Translations under genes and position numbers: made by a program | Shown here: one piece after another, positions 26,041-33,436 of the stretch | How the letters are laid out: each line of letters starts with the position of its first letter | How positions within the stretch are numbered: the first letter of the stretch is position 1 | From: Fervidifonticultor_A octavus_A | GTDB taxonomy: Bacteria; Sysuimicrobiota; Sysuimicrobiia; Sysuimicrobiales; Humicultoraceae | Assembly: GCA_031459655.1 (NCBI GenBank) | Contig: JAVKID010000010.1 | Coordinates: 1-44,006 of the forward strand | Direction: 5' to 3' | Length of the DNA stretch: 44,006 nt | The notes under the pieces: model-generated | What the model saw: the letters and a program-made list of their open reading frames with translations, nothing else | What the model was told of the DNA's origin: nothing | Databases searched by the model: none

Positions 26041-27093
26041 GTGGTCCCCGACCACGTGAGGTCAGCCTTCCGGCCCGAGTGCCGGGCGACCGCGGTGGGG
26101 AGCCTGCCCCACACCGACCCGGTGGTCGCCTGCGACCTGGTCGCCCAGTATCTCCCGGATATCCCGGCCTGGCCGCAGTTGCCCAGGCGCGACCCCCGCG
26201 AGAGCATGTACGTGCAGTACAGCCAGGGATTCCCCGGGATCGTCTTCGAGCCCGGGCGGATCTATGTGGACCGCCGGCGCGATCTGGAGGCCGGCCTGGA
26301 GCATCTGTACCTGCGCTACCTGAATGCCGACGTGGGCGCGTCGGCCACCAGCCCCGACCACGCGGCGGGGCTGGCGCAGTTCCTGATCCGGCCCTGGGAG
26401 TCGATCGCGGCCGTCAAAGGCCAGATCGTGGGGCCGGTGAGCTGGGGGCTGACCGTCACCGATCAGGATCGGCGGGCCATCCTCTACGACGACGTGCTGG
26501 CCGACGCCGCGGCGAAACACCTGCGGCTGGCCGCGGTCTGGCAGGAGCGCGAACTCCGCCGGCTGGCCTCGCAGACCATCATCGTCGTGGACGAGCCCTA
26601 CCTGGCCTCGGTCGGCTCGGCGTTCGTGGCCGTCGAGCGACACGAGGTTGTCGCGCTGCTCGAAGAGGTCTTCGCCGGCCTGCAGGGCCTCAAAGGCGTC
26701 CACTGCTGCGGCAACACCGACTGGTCGCTGGTCCTCGAGACCTCGGCTGACGTCCTCAGCTTCGACGCCTACAGCTTCGCCGAACCGCTCTCGCTCTATC
26801 CCCGGGCCCTGCGGGCGTTCCTGGACCGCGGTGGCATCATCGCCTGGGGCATCGTCCCGACGTCGGACGATGCCGCGGTGATGGCGGAATCGGCCGAGAG
26901 CCTGACCGACCGCCTCTGGAGCGCGCTGAGGCTCGTCGCCTCCAAGGGCGTCCCGCTGGACAATCTGCTCGCCGCCTCGTTGGTCACCCCGTCCTGCGGG
27001 ATGGGGACCCTGTCGGAGCCGGCGGCGGTGCGGGCGCTGGAGTTGCTGGCCGGGGTTGCGGCGAGGATACGGCATGACGTACTGGGACGGTGA
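26041..27093 (+). CDS. MetE-like (core) methionine synthase, UROD/MetE fold
   Basis: A 350-residue protein matching the C-terminal catalytic barrel of cobalamin-independent methionine synthase but lacking MetE's N-terminal half. Landmarks: ATAVGSLPHTDP at the start, GQIVGPVSWGLTVTD, IIVVDEPYLASVGSAF, and the zinc site KGVHCCGNTDWS with the second Cys in SLVTPSCGMGTLS. Such short forms ('core MetE') are reported to transfer methyl groups to homocysteine from methylcorrinoid rather than methyl-THF polyglutamate; whether this one does is inference. It lies about 1.0 kb upstream of a SAM riboswitch operon for homoserine phosphorylation and a sulfur carrier, which suits a methionine role. Start GTG 26041 has no clear ribosome site; GTG 26056 is possible. 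Confidence 0.8.
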   Translation: MVPDHVRSAFRPECRATAVGSLPHTDPVVACDLVAQYLPDIPAWPQLPRRDPRESMYVQYSQGFPGIVFEPGRIYVDRRRDLEAGLEHLYLRYLNADVGASATSPDHAAGLAQFLIRPWESIAAVKGQIVGPVSWGLTVTDQDRRAILYDDVLADAAAKHLRLAAVWQERELRRLASQTIIVVDEPYLASVGSAFVAVERHEVVALLEEVFAGLQGLKGVHCCGNTDWSLVLETSADVLSFDAYSFAEPLSLYPRALRAFLDRGGIIAWGIVPTSDDAAVMAESAESLTDRLWSALRLVASKGVPLDNLLAASLVTPSCGMGTLSEPAAVRALELLAGVAARIRHDVLGR

Positions 27094-27139
27094 TCCCACC
27101 CCGGTCTGCCGGGGCTGCACCAACAAGGGGAGGAACCCC

Positions 27140-27955
27140 ATGAGAGAAGTCCTGCAGGAGAGGCTGCGCATCGCAGAAAGCGCACTGGCCGCGATCAATG
27201 CGCTGCTCCTGGATCCCAAGAGCCTGGTCGTGGGCGCGGTCCTCGACCTGGTGACCAAGCATGGAGGCCCGGACGTGATCAACCGCAAGGCCGCTGCCGC
27301 CCGGTCCCTCCCCGCGCTGCTGGCCCGACTGGAGGCGCAGCGGTCACCCTATCTGGCCGACCTGCGCTGGCTCATCGAGCAGCGGGACCGCGGCGCCTTC
27401 ATCAGCATCCCGGAATACCGCCGGAGGGTGGTGGGTCCGCGGGCCGATGAGATGGCGTTCGACGAGGCGTTCGCCGTGACCCTGGAGATCAGCGCCATGC
27501 AGTACTTCCTGTGGCTGGTCGCGGAGGCGAGGCAGGCCATCGCCAACGGGGACGTCATGCCGGGCCGGGTCATCCGGGTTCGGAGGATGAAGGAGTCCGA
27601 GGCCGACGACCTGGTGGCCGTGGCCGCGGCCATGCAGATCATGGGCGCGTTCTACGTCGAGACCCTCGACACCAGGGGGACCGACGGATCCAACATCCAC
27701 CTGGGCGGCCCGGACACCATTACCGGGTACTTCGGCGGCATCGGCCAGCCCAACGACCACGCCCTGGCCTGGCTGGACGAGTTCCTCTACGACTACACGA
27801 CCTGCGGCGTCCCGCAGGTGCTCAACATCAACCCGGGGACCGTGCTCCTGGGCTACCTGCTGCACAAACTCGGCGTGCACATCGAGTTCAAGACCTCGGT
27901 GTTCATGGGCAACGACCACCGGGGAACTCCGGAGGCGGGGCGTCTGGCGGCGTAG
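27140..27955 (+). CDS. Conserved-looking protein of unknown function
   Basis: A 271-residue soluble protein; I do not recognise the family. ATG 27140 has AAGGGGAGGA directly upstream, a good start. The N-terminal 120 residues look all-helical (LQERLRIAESALAAINALLL, DPKSLVVGAVLDLVTKHGG, YLADLRWLIEQRDRGAF). The C-terminal part is mixed with many glycines (SNIHLGGPDTITGYFGGIG, GVPQVLNINPGTVLLGYLL) and one cysteine, in TTCGVPQ. No signal peptide or membrane helix. The end (VFMGNDHRGTPEAGRLAA) is abrupt, and the gene may be truncated by a frameshift. It follows the core MetE gene by 46 bases in the same direction, so the two are likely co-transcribed; a one-carbon or methionine link is only a guess. 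Confidence 0.65.
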   Translation: MREVLQERLRIAESALAAINALLLDPKSLVVGAVLDLVTKHGGPDVINRKAAAARSLPALLARLEAQRSPYLADLRWLIEQRDRGAFISIPEYRRRVVGPRADEMAFDEAFAVTLEISAMQYFLWLVAEARQAIANGDVMPGRVIRVRRMKESEADDLVAVAAAMQIMGAFYVETLDTRGTDGSNIHLGGPDTITGYFGGIGQPNDHALAWLDEFLYDYTTCGVPQVLNINPGTVLLGYLLHKLGVHIEFKTSVFMGNDHRGTPEAGRLAA

Positions 27956-28057
27956 GCACGCCGGGGAGGAGCCCGGCCGGCGGGGCGCGGGCCCACGGGC
28001 CGGTGGTGGGCCTGGGCTGGCGTGCTGGCCGTGCTGGCCGGTGCTGGCCGGCGCGTG

Positions 28058-28086
28058 TTGACGGACGCAGGCCCGTGTGTTAGTCT
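28058..28086 (+). promoter_or_regulatory. Sigma-70-type promoter of the SAM riboswitch operon
   Basis: TTGACG (28058-28063), a 17-base spacer and TAGTCT (28081-28086), placing the transcription start about 28093, just ahead of the aptamer. Upstream lie three copies of GTGCTGGCC (28022-28049) spaced 9-10 bases apart. Confidence 0.7.
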
Positions 28087-28106
28087 TAGCATCAACCGAA
28101 TAGCTT

Positions 28107-28207
28107 CTCTTATCAAGAGTGGGTGAGGGACGGGCCCGATGACCCCCGGCAACCTGCCAGTGTGGTAAGGTGCCAACCCCCGCGGATCCAGTTCCGGCGG
28201 ATAAGAG
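28107..28207 (+). promoter_or_regulatory. SAM-I (S-box) riboswitch aptamer
   Basis: Closing helix P1 is CTCTTATC (28107-28114) with GATAAGAG (28200-28207). Between them are the S-box hallmarks in order: AAGAGTGGG, GAGGGACGGGCCCGATGACC, CCCGGCAACC and GGTGCCAA. Binding of S-adenosylmethionine should stabilise P1 and favour the terminator directly downstream, switching off the operon. A competing antiterminator may form from GAGGG (28205-28209) and CCCTC (28217-28221). The controlled genes are homoserine kinase, a threonine-synthase-family enzyme and a sulfur carrier. Confidence 0.95.
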
Positions 28208-28213
28208 GGTGGG

Positions 28214-28248
28214 ATCCCCTCCAGAGGCAGGAAGTGGAGGGGATTTTT
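28214..28248 (+). terminator. Intrinsic terminator of the SAM riboswitch
   Basis: Perfect 9-bp stem ATCCCCTCC (28214-28222) and GGAGGGGAT (28236-28244), a 13-base loop, then a run of T to 28248. It begins seven bases after the aptamer's P1 helix and ends 19 bases before the thrB start, the normal S-box expression platform. Confidence 0.93.
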
Positions 28249-28267
28249 GTATCCTGCGGAGGCGCGT

Positions 28268-29167
28268 GTGGCCATCCCATCCGAGCGCGTGCGCGTCAGC
28301 GTCCCGGCGTCGGTCGCCAACCTGGGCGCGGGATTCGACTGCCTGGCGGCCGCCGTCAGCGTCCGCGCCGAGATCACGCTGGCGCGGGCCCCATCCCCGG
28401 TGGTCGCCGTCACGGGCGTGGCCGTCCCCCAGGATGAGACCAACCTGATCTACCGGAGTGCGGCCGCGGTGGCGGAGCGCGTCGGGTATGCCGGCGCCTT
28501 CGAACTGCGGGCCTACTTCCCCATTCCGCTCCGGGGCGGGCTGGGCAGCAGCGCCGCCGCGATCGTCGGTGGGGCGGTGGCCGCGACCCGGCTGCTGGAG
28601 GCGCCGCTGGATGCCGACGCGCTGCTGGGCCTGGCGACCTCGTTCGAGGGCCACCCCGACAACGTCGCGGCGGCCCTGCTGGGCGGCGTGGTGATCGTGG
28701 CACAGAACAGCGCGGCCATCCGGTGGACCCGGATCGTGCCCGCCGGATCGCCGGCGGTGGTCCTCGCCATCCCCGCGCTGGAGGTCGAGACGGCGAAGGC
28801 GCGTCAGGTGCTGCCCGACCGGGTGAGCCGGGAGGATGCGGTCTTCAACCTGGGCCACACCGCCCTGCTGGTGGCCGCGCTGGCGCAGGGGCGGGCGGAC
28901 CTGCTGCGGGTCGCTCTGCACGACCGCCTGCACCAGCCCTACCGCGCGCCGCTGGTCCCGGGCTTCGGGGCGGTCGTGGACGCCGCGCAACGGGCCGGTG
29001 CCTACGGAGCCGTGCTCAGCGGATCGGGTCCGACGGTGGCCGCGCTGACTCCGCCGGAAGCGGCGTCGTCGGTCGGCGAGGCGATGCAAAGGGCGTTCGA
29101 GCAGGCCGGGGTGGAGAGCCGCGTGGTGGTGACGGAGATCGACCCGCGCGGGGCGCTCGACGGCTGA
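28268..29167 (+). CDS. thrB: Homoserine kinase (GHMP family)
   Basis: Phosphorylates homoserine to O-phosphohomoserine (OPH), the branch compound of threonine and, in some lineages, methionine synthesis. GHMP motifs: VSVPASVANLGAGFDCLAAA at the N-terminus, the ATP loop PLRGGLGSSAAAIVGG, HPDNVAAALLGG, and the C-terminal motif GAVLSGSGPTVAAL. 299 residues from GTG 28268, which has GGAGG at five-base spacing; the frame is open from 28247 but that would start inside the terminator. First gene after the SAM riboswitch. ThrB under SAM control is unusual, because threonine synthesis need not sense SAM; it makes sense if the OPH feeds methionine. Confidence 0.93.
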   Translation: MAIPSERVRVSVPASVANLGAGFDCLAAAVSVRAEITLARAPSPVVAVTGVAVPQDETNLIYRSAAAVAERVGYAGAFELRAYFPIPLRGGLGSSAAAIVGGAVAATRLLEAPLDADALLGLATSFEGHPDNVAAALLGGVVIVAQNSAAIRWTRIVPAGSPAVVLAIPALEVETAKARQVLPDRVSREDAVFNLGHTALLVAALAQGRADLLRVALHDRLHQPYRAPLVPGFGAVVDAAQRAGAYGAVLSGSGPTVAALTPPEAASSVGEAMQRAFEQAGVESRVVVTEIDPRGALDG

Positions 29168-29224
29168 CGCGGGGGACCGCGCTCGGGCACTGACACGGTG
29201 CCGGGCAGAGGGAGGGATGACGCG

Positions 29225-30454
29225 ATGCCGGTGGAGCGGTTGCGGTGTCGGGAGTGCGGGACCGAGGTCCCGGTCGGGCCCCACTACGTGTGCGAGCAGT
29301 GCTTCGGCCCGCTGGACGTCGTCTACGACGTGGAGGCGATGCGCCGCCTGCCGCTGCGCGAGCGCATCGAGGCCGGTCCGCGCTCCATCTGGCGCTACGC
29401 CGACCTGTTGCCGGTGCCCTACGATCCCGCCGTGGACCTCGCCGCCGGGTTCACGCCGCTGTTGCCCGCGCCGCGCCTGGGGGCGGCCCTGGGCCTGCGC
29501 CGGCTCTTCCTCAAGAACGACTCCACCAACCCGACCTGGTCGTTCAAGGACCGCGCGGTCGAGATCGGAACCGCCGCGGCCCGACGGTTCGGGTTCAGCG
29601 TCCTGGCCTGCGCCTCCACCGGCAACCTGGCCAATTCCGTCGCGGCGCATGCGGCGCGAGCGGGCATGCGCGCGTTCGTCTTCGTGCCCGCCGGCATCGA
29701 GCGCGGCAAGGTGGTGCAGTCGGCCATCTACGGCCCCACGGTCGTCGAGGTCGAGGGCGGCTACGACGAGGTCAACCGGCTGTGCGCGGAGATCGGGGAA
29801 GAGCACCACTGGGCGTTTCTCAACGTGAACCTGCGGCCGTTCTACAGCGAGGGCGGCAAGACGCTGGCCTTTGAGGTCGCGGAGCAACTGGGCTGGCAGG
29901 CGCCGGATGACATCGTCGTCCCCATCGCATCGGGCAACCTGCTGGTCAAGATCCACAAGGGCTTCCACGAACTGGCCGCCCTCGGGCTGATCCCGGGCGC
30001 GTCCACGCGGATCCACGGCGCCCAGGCCGACGGATGCGCGCCGGTGGCGGCCGCCTTCAAAGACGGCGGGGAGATCCGGCCGGTGCGCCCGCAGACCATC
30101 GCTCATTCCCTGGCGATCGGGACTCCCGCCGACGGCCGCTACGCCATCGCCGCCGTGCGCGGCAGCGGCGGGCAGATCGAGGCGGTCACCGACGACGAAA
30201 TCCTGGAGGGGATGACGTTGCTGGCGCGGACCGAGGGGATCTTCACCGAGACGGCCGGCGGGGTGACCGTCGCCACCCTGAAGAAACTGGCGGCCTCCGG
30301 CGCGGTCGATCCCGACGGCGTCACCGTCGCCTGCATTACCGGCATGGGCCTGAAAACCCAGGAGGCGGCAGCCGGGGCGGTCGCCGCCTCCGTGCGCATC
30401 AGGCCCACCCTGCGCGCCTTCGAGCAGGCCGCCCTGGCCGGCGCGCCCGTCTGA
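29225..30454 (+). CDS. thrC: Threonine synthase-family PLP enzyme; candidate OPH-dependent homocysteine synthase (MetM-like)
   Basis: A 409-residue fold-type II PLP enzyme. An N-terminal zinc ribbon (RCRECGTEV then VCEQCFGPLD) precedes the catalytic domain: PLP lysine in NPTWSFKDRAVEIG, phosphate loop ACASTGNLANSVAAHAA, and RPFYSEGGKTLAFEVAEQLG and IPIASGNLLVKIHKGF. By family alone it would turn OPH into threonine. Context argues otherwise: it sits between homoserine kinase and a GG-tailed sulfur carrier under a SAM riboswitch. I recall, without being able to check here, a Streptomyces report of a ThrC homologue (MetM) using OPH and a sulfur-carrier thiocarboxylate (MetO) to make homocysteine; the pairing here looks the same. 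The symbol names the family, not a proven activity. ATG 29225 follows GAGGGAGGGA. Confidence 0.85.
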   Translation: MPVERLRCRECGTEVPVGPHYVCEQCFGPLDVVYDVEAMRRLPLRERIEAGPRSIWRYADLLPVPYDPAVDLAAGFTPLLPAPRLGAALGLRRLFLKNDSTNPTWSFKDRAVEIGTAAARRFGFSVLACASTGNLANSVAAHAARAGMRAFVFVPAGIERGKVVQSAIYGPTVVEVEGGYDEVNRLCAEIGEEHHWAFLNVNLRPFYSEGGKTLAFEVAEQLGWQAPDDIVVPIASGNLLVKIHKGFHELAALGLIPGASTRIHGAQADGCAPVAAAFKDGGEIRPVRPQTIAHSLAIGTPADGRYAIAAVRGSGGQIEAVTDDEILEGMTLLARTEGIFTETAGGVTVATLKKLAASGAVDPDGVTVACITGMGLKTQEAAAGAVAASVRIRPTLRAFEQAALAGAPV

Positions 30455-30486
30455 GGACCCCACAGGACCAGAGAGGGAGAGGCACG

Positions 30487-30759
30487 ATGGCGACCATCAG
30501 GATTCCCACCCCGCTGCGGCGCTACACCAACGGCGAGCGGCAGATCACGGTCACCGCGGACACGGTGGCATCAGCGATCGCCGAGCTCGACCGGCGGTTC
30601 CCGGGGGTGCGCTCGCGCCTGCTGGATGCCGACGGGCAGATCCACCGCTTCGTCACCATTTTCGTGGGAGAGCAGGACGTCCGGCTCCTGGCCGGCCTCG
30701 CTACGCCGCTGGACGAGCAGGCAGAGGTCTCCATCATCCCCGCCATGGCCGGCGGATGA
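30487..30759 (+). CDS. MoaD/ThiS-family sulfur carrier protein
   Basis: A 90-residue ubiquitin-like protein ending in AMAGG, the exposed di-glycine that an E1-like enzyme adenylates and converts to a thiocarboxylate. N-terminal IRIPTPLRRYTNGERQITV and the closing VSIIPAMAGG are typical of the CysO/MoaD group. ATG 30487 has GAGAGGGAGAGG upstream; the gene follows the ThrC-like gene by 32 bases, the third cistron of the SAM riboswitch operon. Likely role: sulfur donor to the adjacent PLP enzyme, in the way CysO serves CysM in mycobacteria. No E1 (MoeB/ThiF-like) or JAMM protease gene is in the window; the IscS at 8172 could supply sulfur. A role in molybdopterin synthesis is possible but less likely given the context. 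Confidence 0.88.
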   Translation: MATIRIPTPLRRYTNGERQITVTADTVASAIAELDRRFPGVRSRLLDADGQIHRFVTIFVGEQDVRLLAGLATPLDEQAEVSIIPAMAGG

Positions 30760-30829
30760 TCCGCCTCCGATCGTGCTATGGTTAGGGTGGAGTGCAGGCC
30801 ACAAGGCTCCTGCCGGACCCTCAACGTCC

Positions 30830-32842
30830 ATGAGCGTTCCTGCCGCCGTGCGCCGGCGCGCCGAGCAGGTGCGCGCGGAGATCAACGAACACAACTACCG
30901 TTACTACGTCCTGGACGCCCCTGCCATCTCCGACGCGGAGTACGACCGGCTCCTCCGTGACCTCCGCGACCTGGAGGACCGCTACCCCGACCTGATCACC
31001 CCCGACTCGCCGACCCAGCGGGTGGGCGCGCCACCGTCGGCGGCCTTTGGGGCGGTGCAGCACCGCCTCCCGATGCTGAGCCTGGCCAACGCGTTCGGGG
31101 ACGCCGACCTGGAGGCCTGGGGGAGGCGGGTCCGCGCAGCCCTGGGGGAGGCGCCTGTGGGGTACGTCTGCGAGTTGAAGATCGACGGCGCCGCGGTCTC
31201 CCTGACCTACGAAGACGGGCGGCTCGTCCGCGGCGCGACCCGGGGCGACGGCGAACGAGGGGAGGACGTCACCCCGAACCTGCGGACGGTCCGCAGCGTC
31301 CCGCTGCGCTTGCGGGGGGACCGGCCCCCGCGGCTGGTGGAAGTCCGCGGCGAGGTCTACCTGTCGCGCCGGGCTTTCGAGGCCCTCAACGTCGACCGCG
31401 CCTCGCGCGGCGAGGCGCTCTTCGCCAACCCGCGCAACGCGGCCGCCGGGTCGCTGCGGCAACTCGACCCCCAGGTCACGGCCGGCCGTCCCCTGGACAT
31501 CTTCGCCTACGGGATCGGACACAGCGAGGGGCTCACCGTCCGGTCCCACTGGGAGACGCTGCGCTGGCTGCGCGATGCCGGGTTCCGGACCAACCCCCAC
31601 ACGGCGCGCTGCGAGTCCCTCCAGGAGGTGGGGGACTACATCAGGACCTGGACCGAGCGGCGCGCCACCCTCGACTACGACACCGACGGCGTCGTCATCA
31701 AGGTCGACGACCTGGCCCAGCAGGCCGAGCTGGGCGCCACCACCCAGGCGCCGCGCTGGGCGCTGGCGTACAAGTTCCCCGCCGAGCAGGCGATCACCCG
31801 GCTCGTGGACATCACGATCAACGTGGGCCGTACCGGCGCTCTGACGCCGACGGCGGTCCTGGAGCCGGTGCGCGTCTCGGGCGTGACCGTCACCAGCGCC
31901 ACCCTGCACAACGAGGACGAGATCCGCCGCAAGGACGTCCGCATTGGCGACTGGGTCATCGTGCAGCGCGCGGGCGAGGTGATCCCCGAGGTCGTCGCGC
32001 CGCTGCCCGAGCGGCGGACGGGTCAGGAGCGTCCCTTCGAGATGCCCTGGCAGTGCCCGGCCTGCTCCACGCCGGTGGAGCGTCCCGAGGGCGAGGCGGT
32101 CGCGCGCTGTCCGAACCTCGCCTGCCCCGCCCAGATCCAGGAGCGCCTCGTCCACTTCGCGTCGCGGAACGCGATGGACATCGAGGGGCTGGGCCACAGG
32201 CTCCTCGCGCAACTCCTCGAGCGCGGGCTGGTCCGCGATCCGGCGGACCTCTATCATCTGACCAAAGCGCACCTTTTGACCCTCGAGCGGATGGGCGAGA
32301 GGCTGGCACAGAACCTCCTGGACGCCATCGACCGCAGCCGGCAGCCGACGCTGGCGCGGTTCCTCTACGCCCTGGGGATCAGGCATGTCGGGGCCCATGT
32401 GGCCGAGGTCCTGGCCGGCCACTTCCCGAGTCTCGAGGCCCTGATGGACGCCTCGTTCGAGGAGGTGCGCGACGTCCCGGGCATCGGGCCCACCATCGCC
32501 GAGAGCATCGCCGCCTTCTTCACGCAGGCCCCCAACCGCCGCCTGGTGGCGCGCCTGCTGGACGCCGGCATCAGGCCATCGGCCGGCGCGCCGGCGGTCG
32601 CCGCGCGCGACGGCCCGCTGGCCGGCGCCCAGGTGGTGTTCACCGGCGCGCTGGGCCGGTGGACCCGCAGCCAGGCCGAAGAGCTGGTCCGCCGCGCCGG
32701 AGGATCCCCCGCGGACAGCGTCACGAAGAAGACCACGTATGTGGTGGCGGGTGCGGCCGCCGGGTCCAAGCTGGAGAAGGCGCGCCGGCTCGGCGTGACC
32801 GTGCTGACCGAGGACGAGTTCGGCAGGCTGGTGGGCGCGTGA
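30830..32842 (+). CDS. ligA: NAD-dependent DNA ligase
   Basis: Seals nicks in DNA during replication and repair using NAD+. 670 residues with the full LigA layout: domain Ia (EINEHNYRYYVLDAPAISDA), adenylation domain with the nucleophilic lysine in CELKIDGAAVSL (about residue 117), DTDGVVIKVDD, OB fold with INVGRTGALTPTAVLEPV, the zinc finger CPACSTPVERPEGEAVARC and CPNLACPAQ, helix-hairpin-helix repeats (GLGHRLLAQLLERGLV, DVPGIGPTIAESI) and a C-terminal BRCT domain (GAQVVFTGALGRWTR). ATG 30830; no clear ribosome site. Ten bases upstream of the GerMN gene. Confidence 0.96.
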   Translation: MSVPAAVRRRAEQVRAEINEHNYRYYVLDAPAISDAEYDRLLRDLRDLEDRYPDLITPDSPTQRVGAPPSAAFGAVQHRLPMLSLANAFGDADLEAWGRRVRAALGEAPVGYVCELKIDGAAVSLTYEDGRLVRGATRGDGERGEDVTPNLRTVRSVPLRLRGDRPPRLVEVRGEVYLSRRAFEALNVDRASRGEALFANPRNAAAGSLRQLDPQVTAGRPLDIFAYGIGHSEGLTVRSHWETLRWLRDAGFRTNPHTARCESLQEVGDYIRTWTERRATLDYDTDGVVIKVDDLAQQAELGATTQAPRWALAYKFPAEQAITRLVDITINVGRTGALTPTAVLEPVRVSGVTVTSATLHNEDEIRRKDVRIGDWVIVQRAGEVIPEVVAPLPERRTGQERPFEMPWQCPACSTPVERPEGEAVARCPNLACPAQIQERLVHFASRNAMDIEGLGHRLLAQLLERGLVRDPADLYHLTKAHLLTLERMGERLAQNLLDAIDRSRQPTLARFLYALGIRHVGAHVAEVLAGHFPSLEALMDASFEEVRDVPGIGPTIAESIAAFFTQAPNRRLVARLLDAGIRPSAGAPAVAARDGPLAGAQVVFTGALGRWTRSQAEELVRRAGGSPADSVTKKTTYVVAGAAAGSKLEKARRLGVTVLTEDEFGRLVGA

Positions 32843-32852
32843 GGGCGCGCTG

Positions 32853-33362
32853 ATGCGGCGGACGCTGCTCTGGCTGGCGGTGGTGGGCCTCGCCGCCGTC
32901 CTGGTCTGGTGGACGCAGGTGCGGCCGCAGCCGGTCGCGGTGCGGATCTACTTCGTGACCTCCGCCGACGGCGCCGCGACGGTCGCCCCGGTGGAGCGCA
33001 CCGTCGTGGGCCGGCGCACCCCCGAGATCCTCCGCGCCGCCCTGGAGGCGCTGCTGGCCGGGCCGTCGGCGGCCGAGCGCGCCCGGGGTCTGGTCACCGA
33101 AATTCCCGCCGGGACACGGCTGCGGGGCGTCACGGTGCAGGACGGCGTGGCCGTGATCGACCTGACGGAGGCAGTCGCCTCGGGCGGGGGCTCGTCGAGC
33201 ATGCTGGGCCGCCTGTGGCAGATCGTCTACACAGGCACGGACGTGCCGGGGATCGCGCAGGTGCGGATCCTCATCGAGGGCGCCGAGCGTCCAGGTCTGG
33301 GCGGGGAAGGGGTGCTGATCGACCGGCCCCTCAGCCGTCCTGCGGTGTTCCCGCGGTTCTGA
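32853..33362 (+). CDS. GerMN-domain membrane-anchored protein
   Basis: A 169-residue protein with one N-terminal helix (LLWLAVVGLAAVLVWW), no lipobox cysteine, and an extracytoplasmic GerMN domain: VAVRIYFVTSADG, EILRAALEALLAGPSAAERA, TEIPAGTRLRGVTVQDGVAV and IDLTEAVASGGG, ending QIVYTGTDVPGIAQVRILI. GerMN domains occur in spore germination proteins of Firmicutes and in non-sporulating Actinobacteria, Cyanobacteria and related groups, where their role is unclear. It follows ligA by 10 bases and is probably translated from the same message. No sporulation gene is nearby, so I would not infer sporulation. Confidence 0.82.
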   Translation: MRRTLLWLAVVGLAAVLVWWTQVRPQPVAVRIYFVTSADGAATVAPVERTVVGRRTPEILRAALEALLAGPSAAERARGLVTEIPAGTRLRGVTVQDGVAVIDLTEAVASGGGSSSMLGRLWQIVYTGTDVPGIAQVRILIEGAERPGLGGEGVLIDRPLSRPAVFPRF

Positions 33363-33436
33363 CATCCCGGGCAGGAGAGGTCTGTGCACCCGCAGAACAA
33401 CGTGCACGGCCACCACGCGGAGGACGGAGCCCGCCG

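Noticed and set aside
32909..33436. Upstream extension of the Hfq-like gene frame to 32909
   Set aside because: It overlaps the GerMN gene, reads as Arg/Gly/Pro-rich shadow sequence, and the TTG at 33437 has a proper ribosome site.
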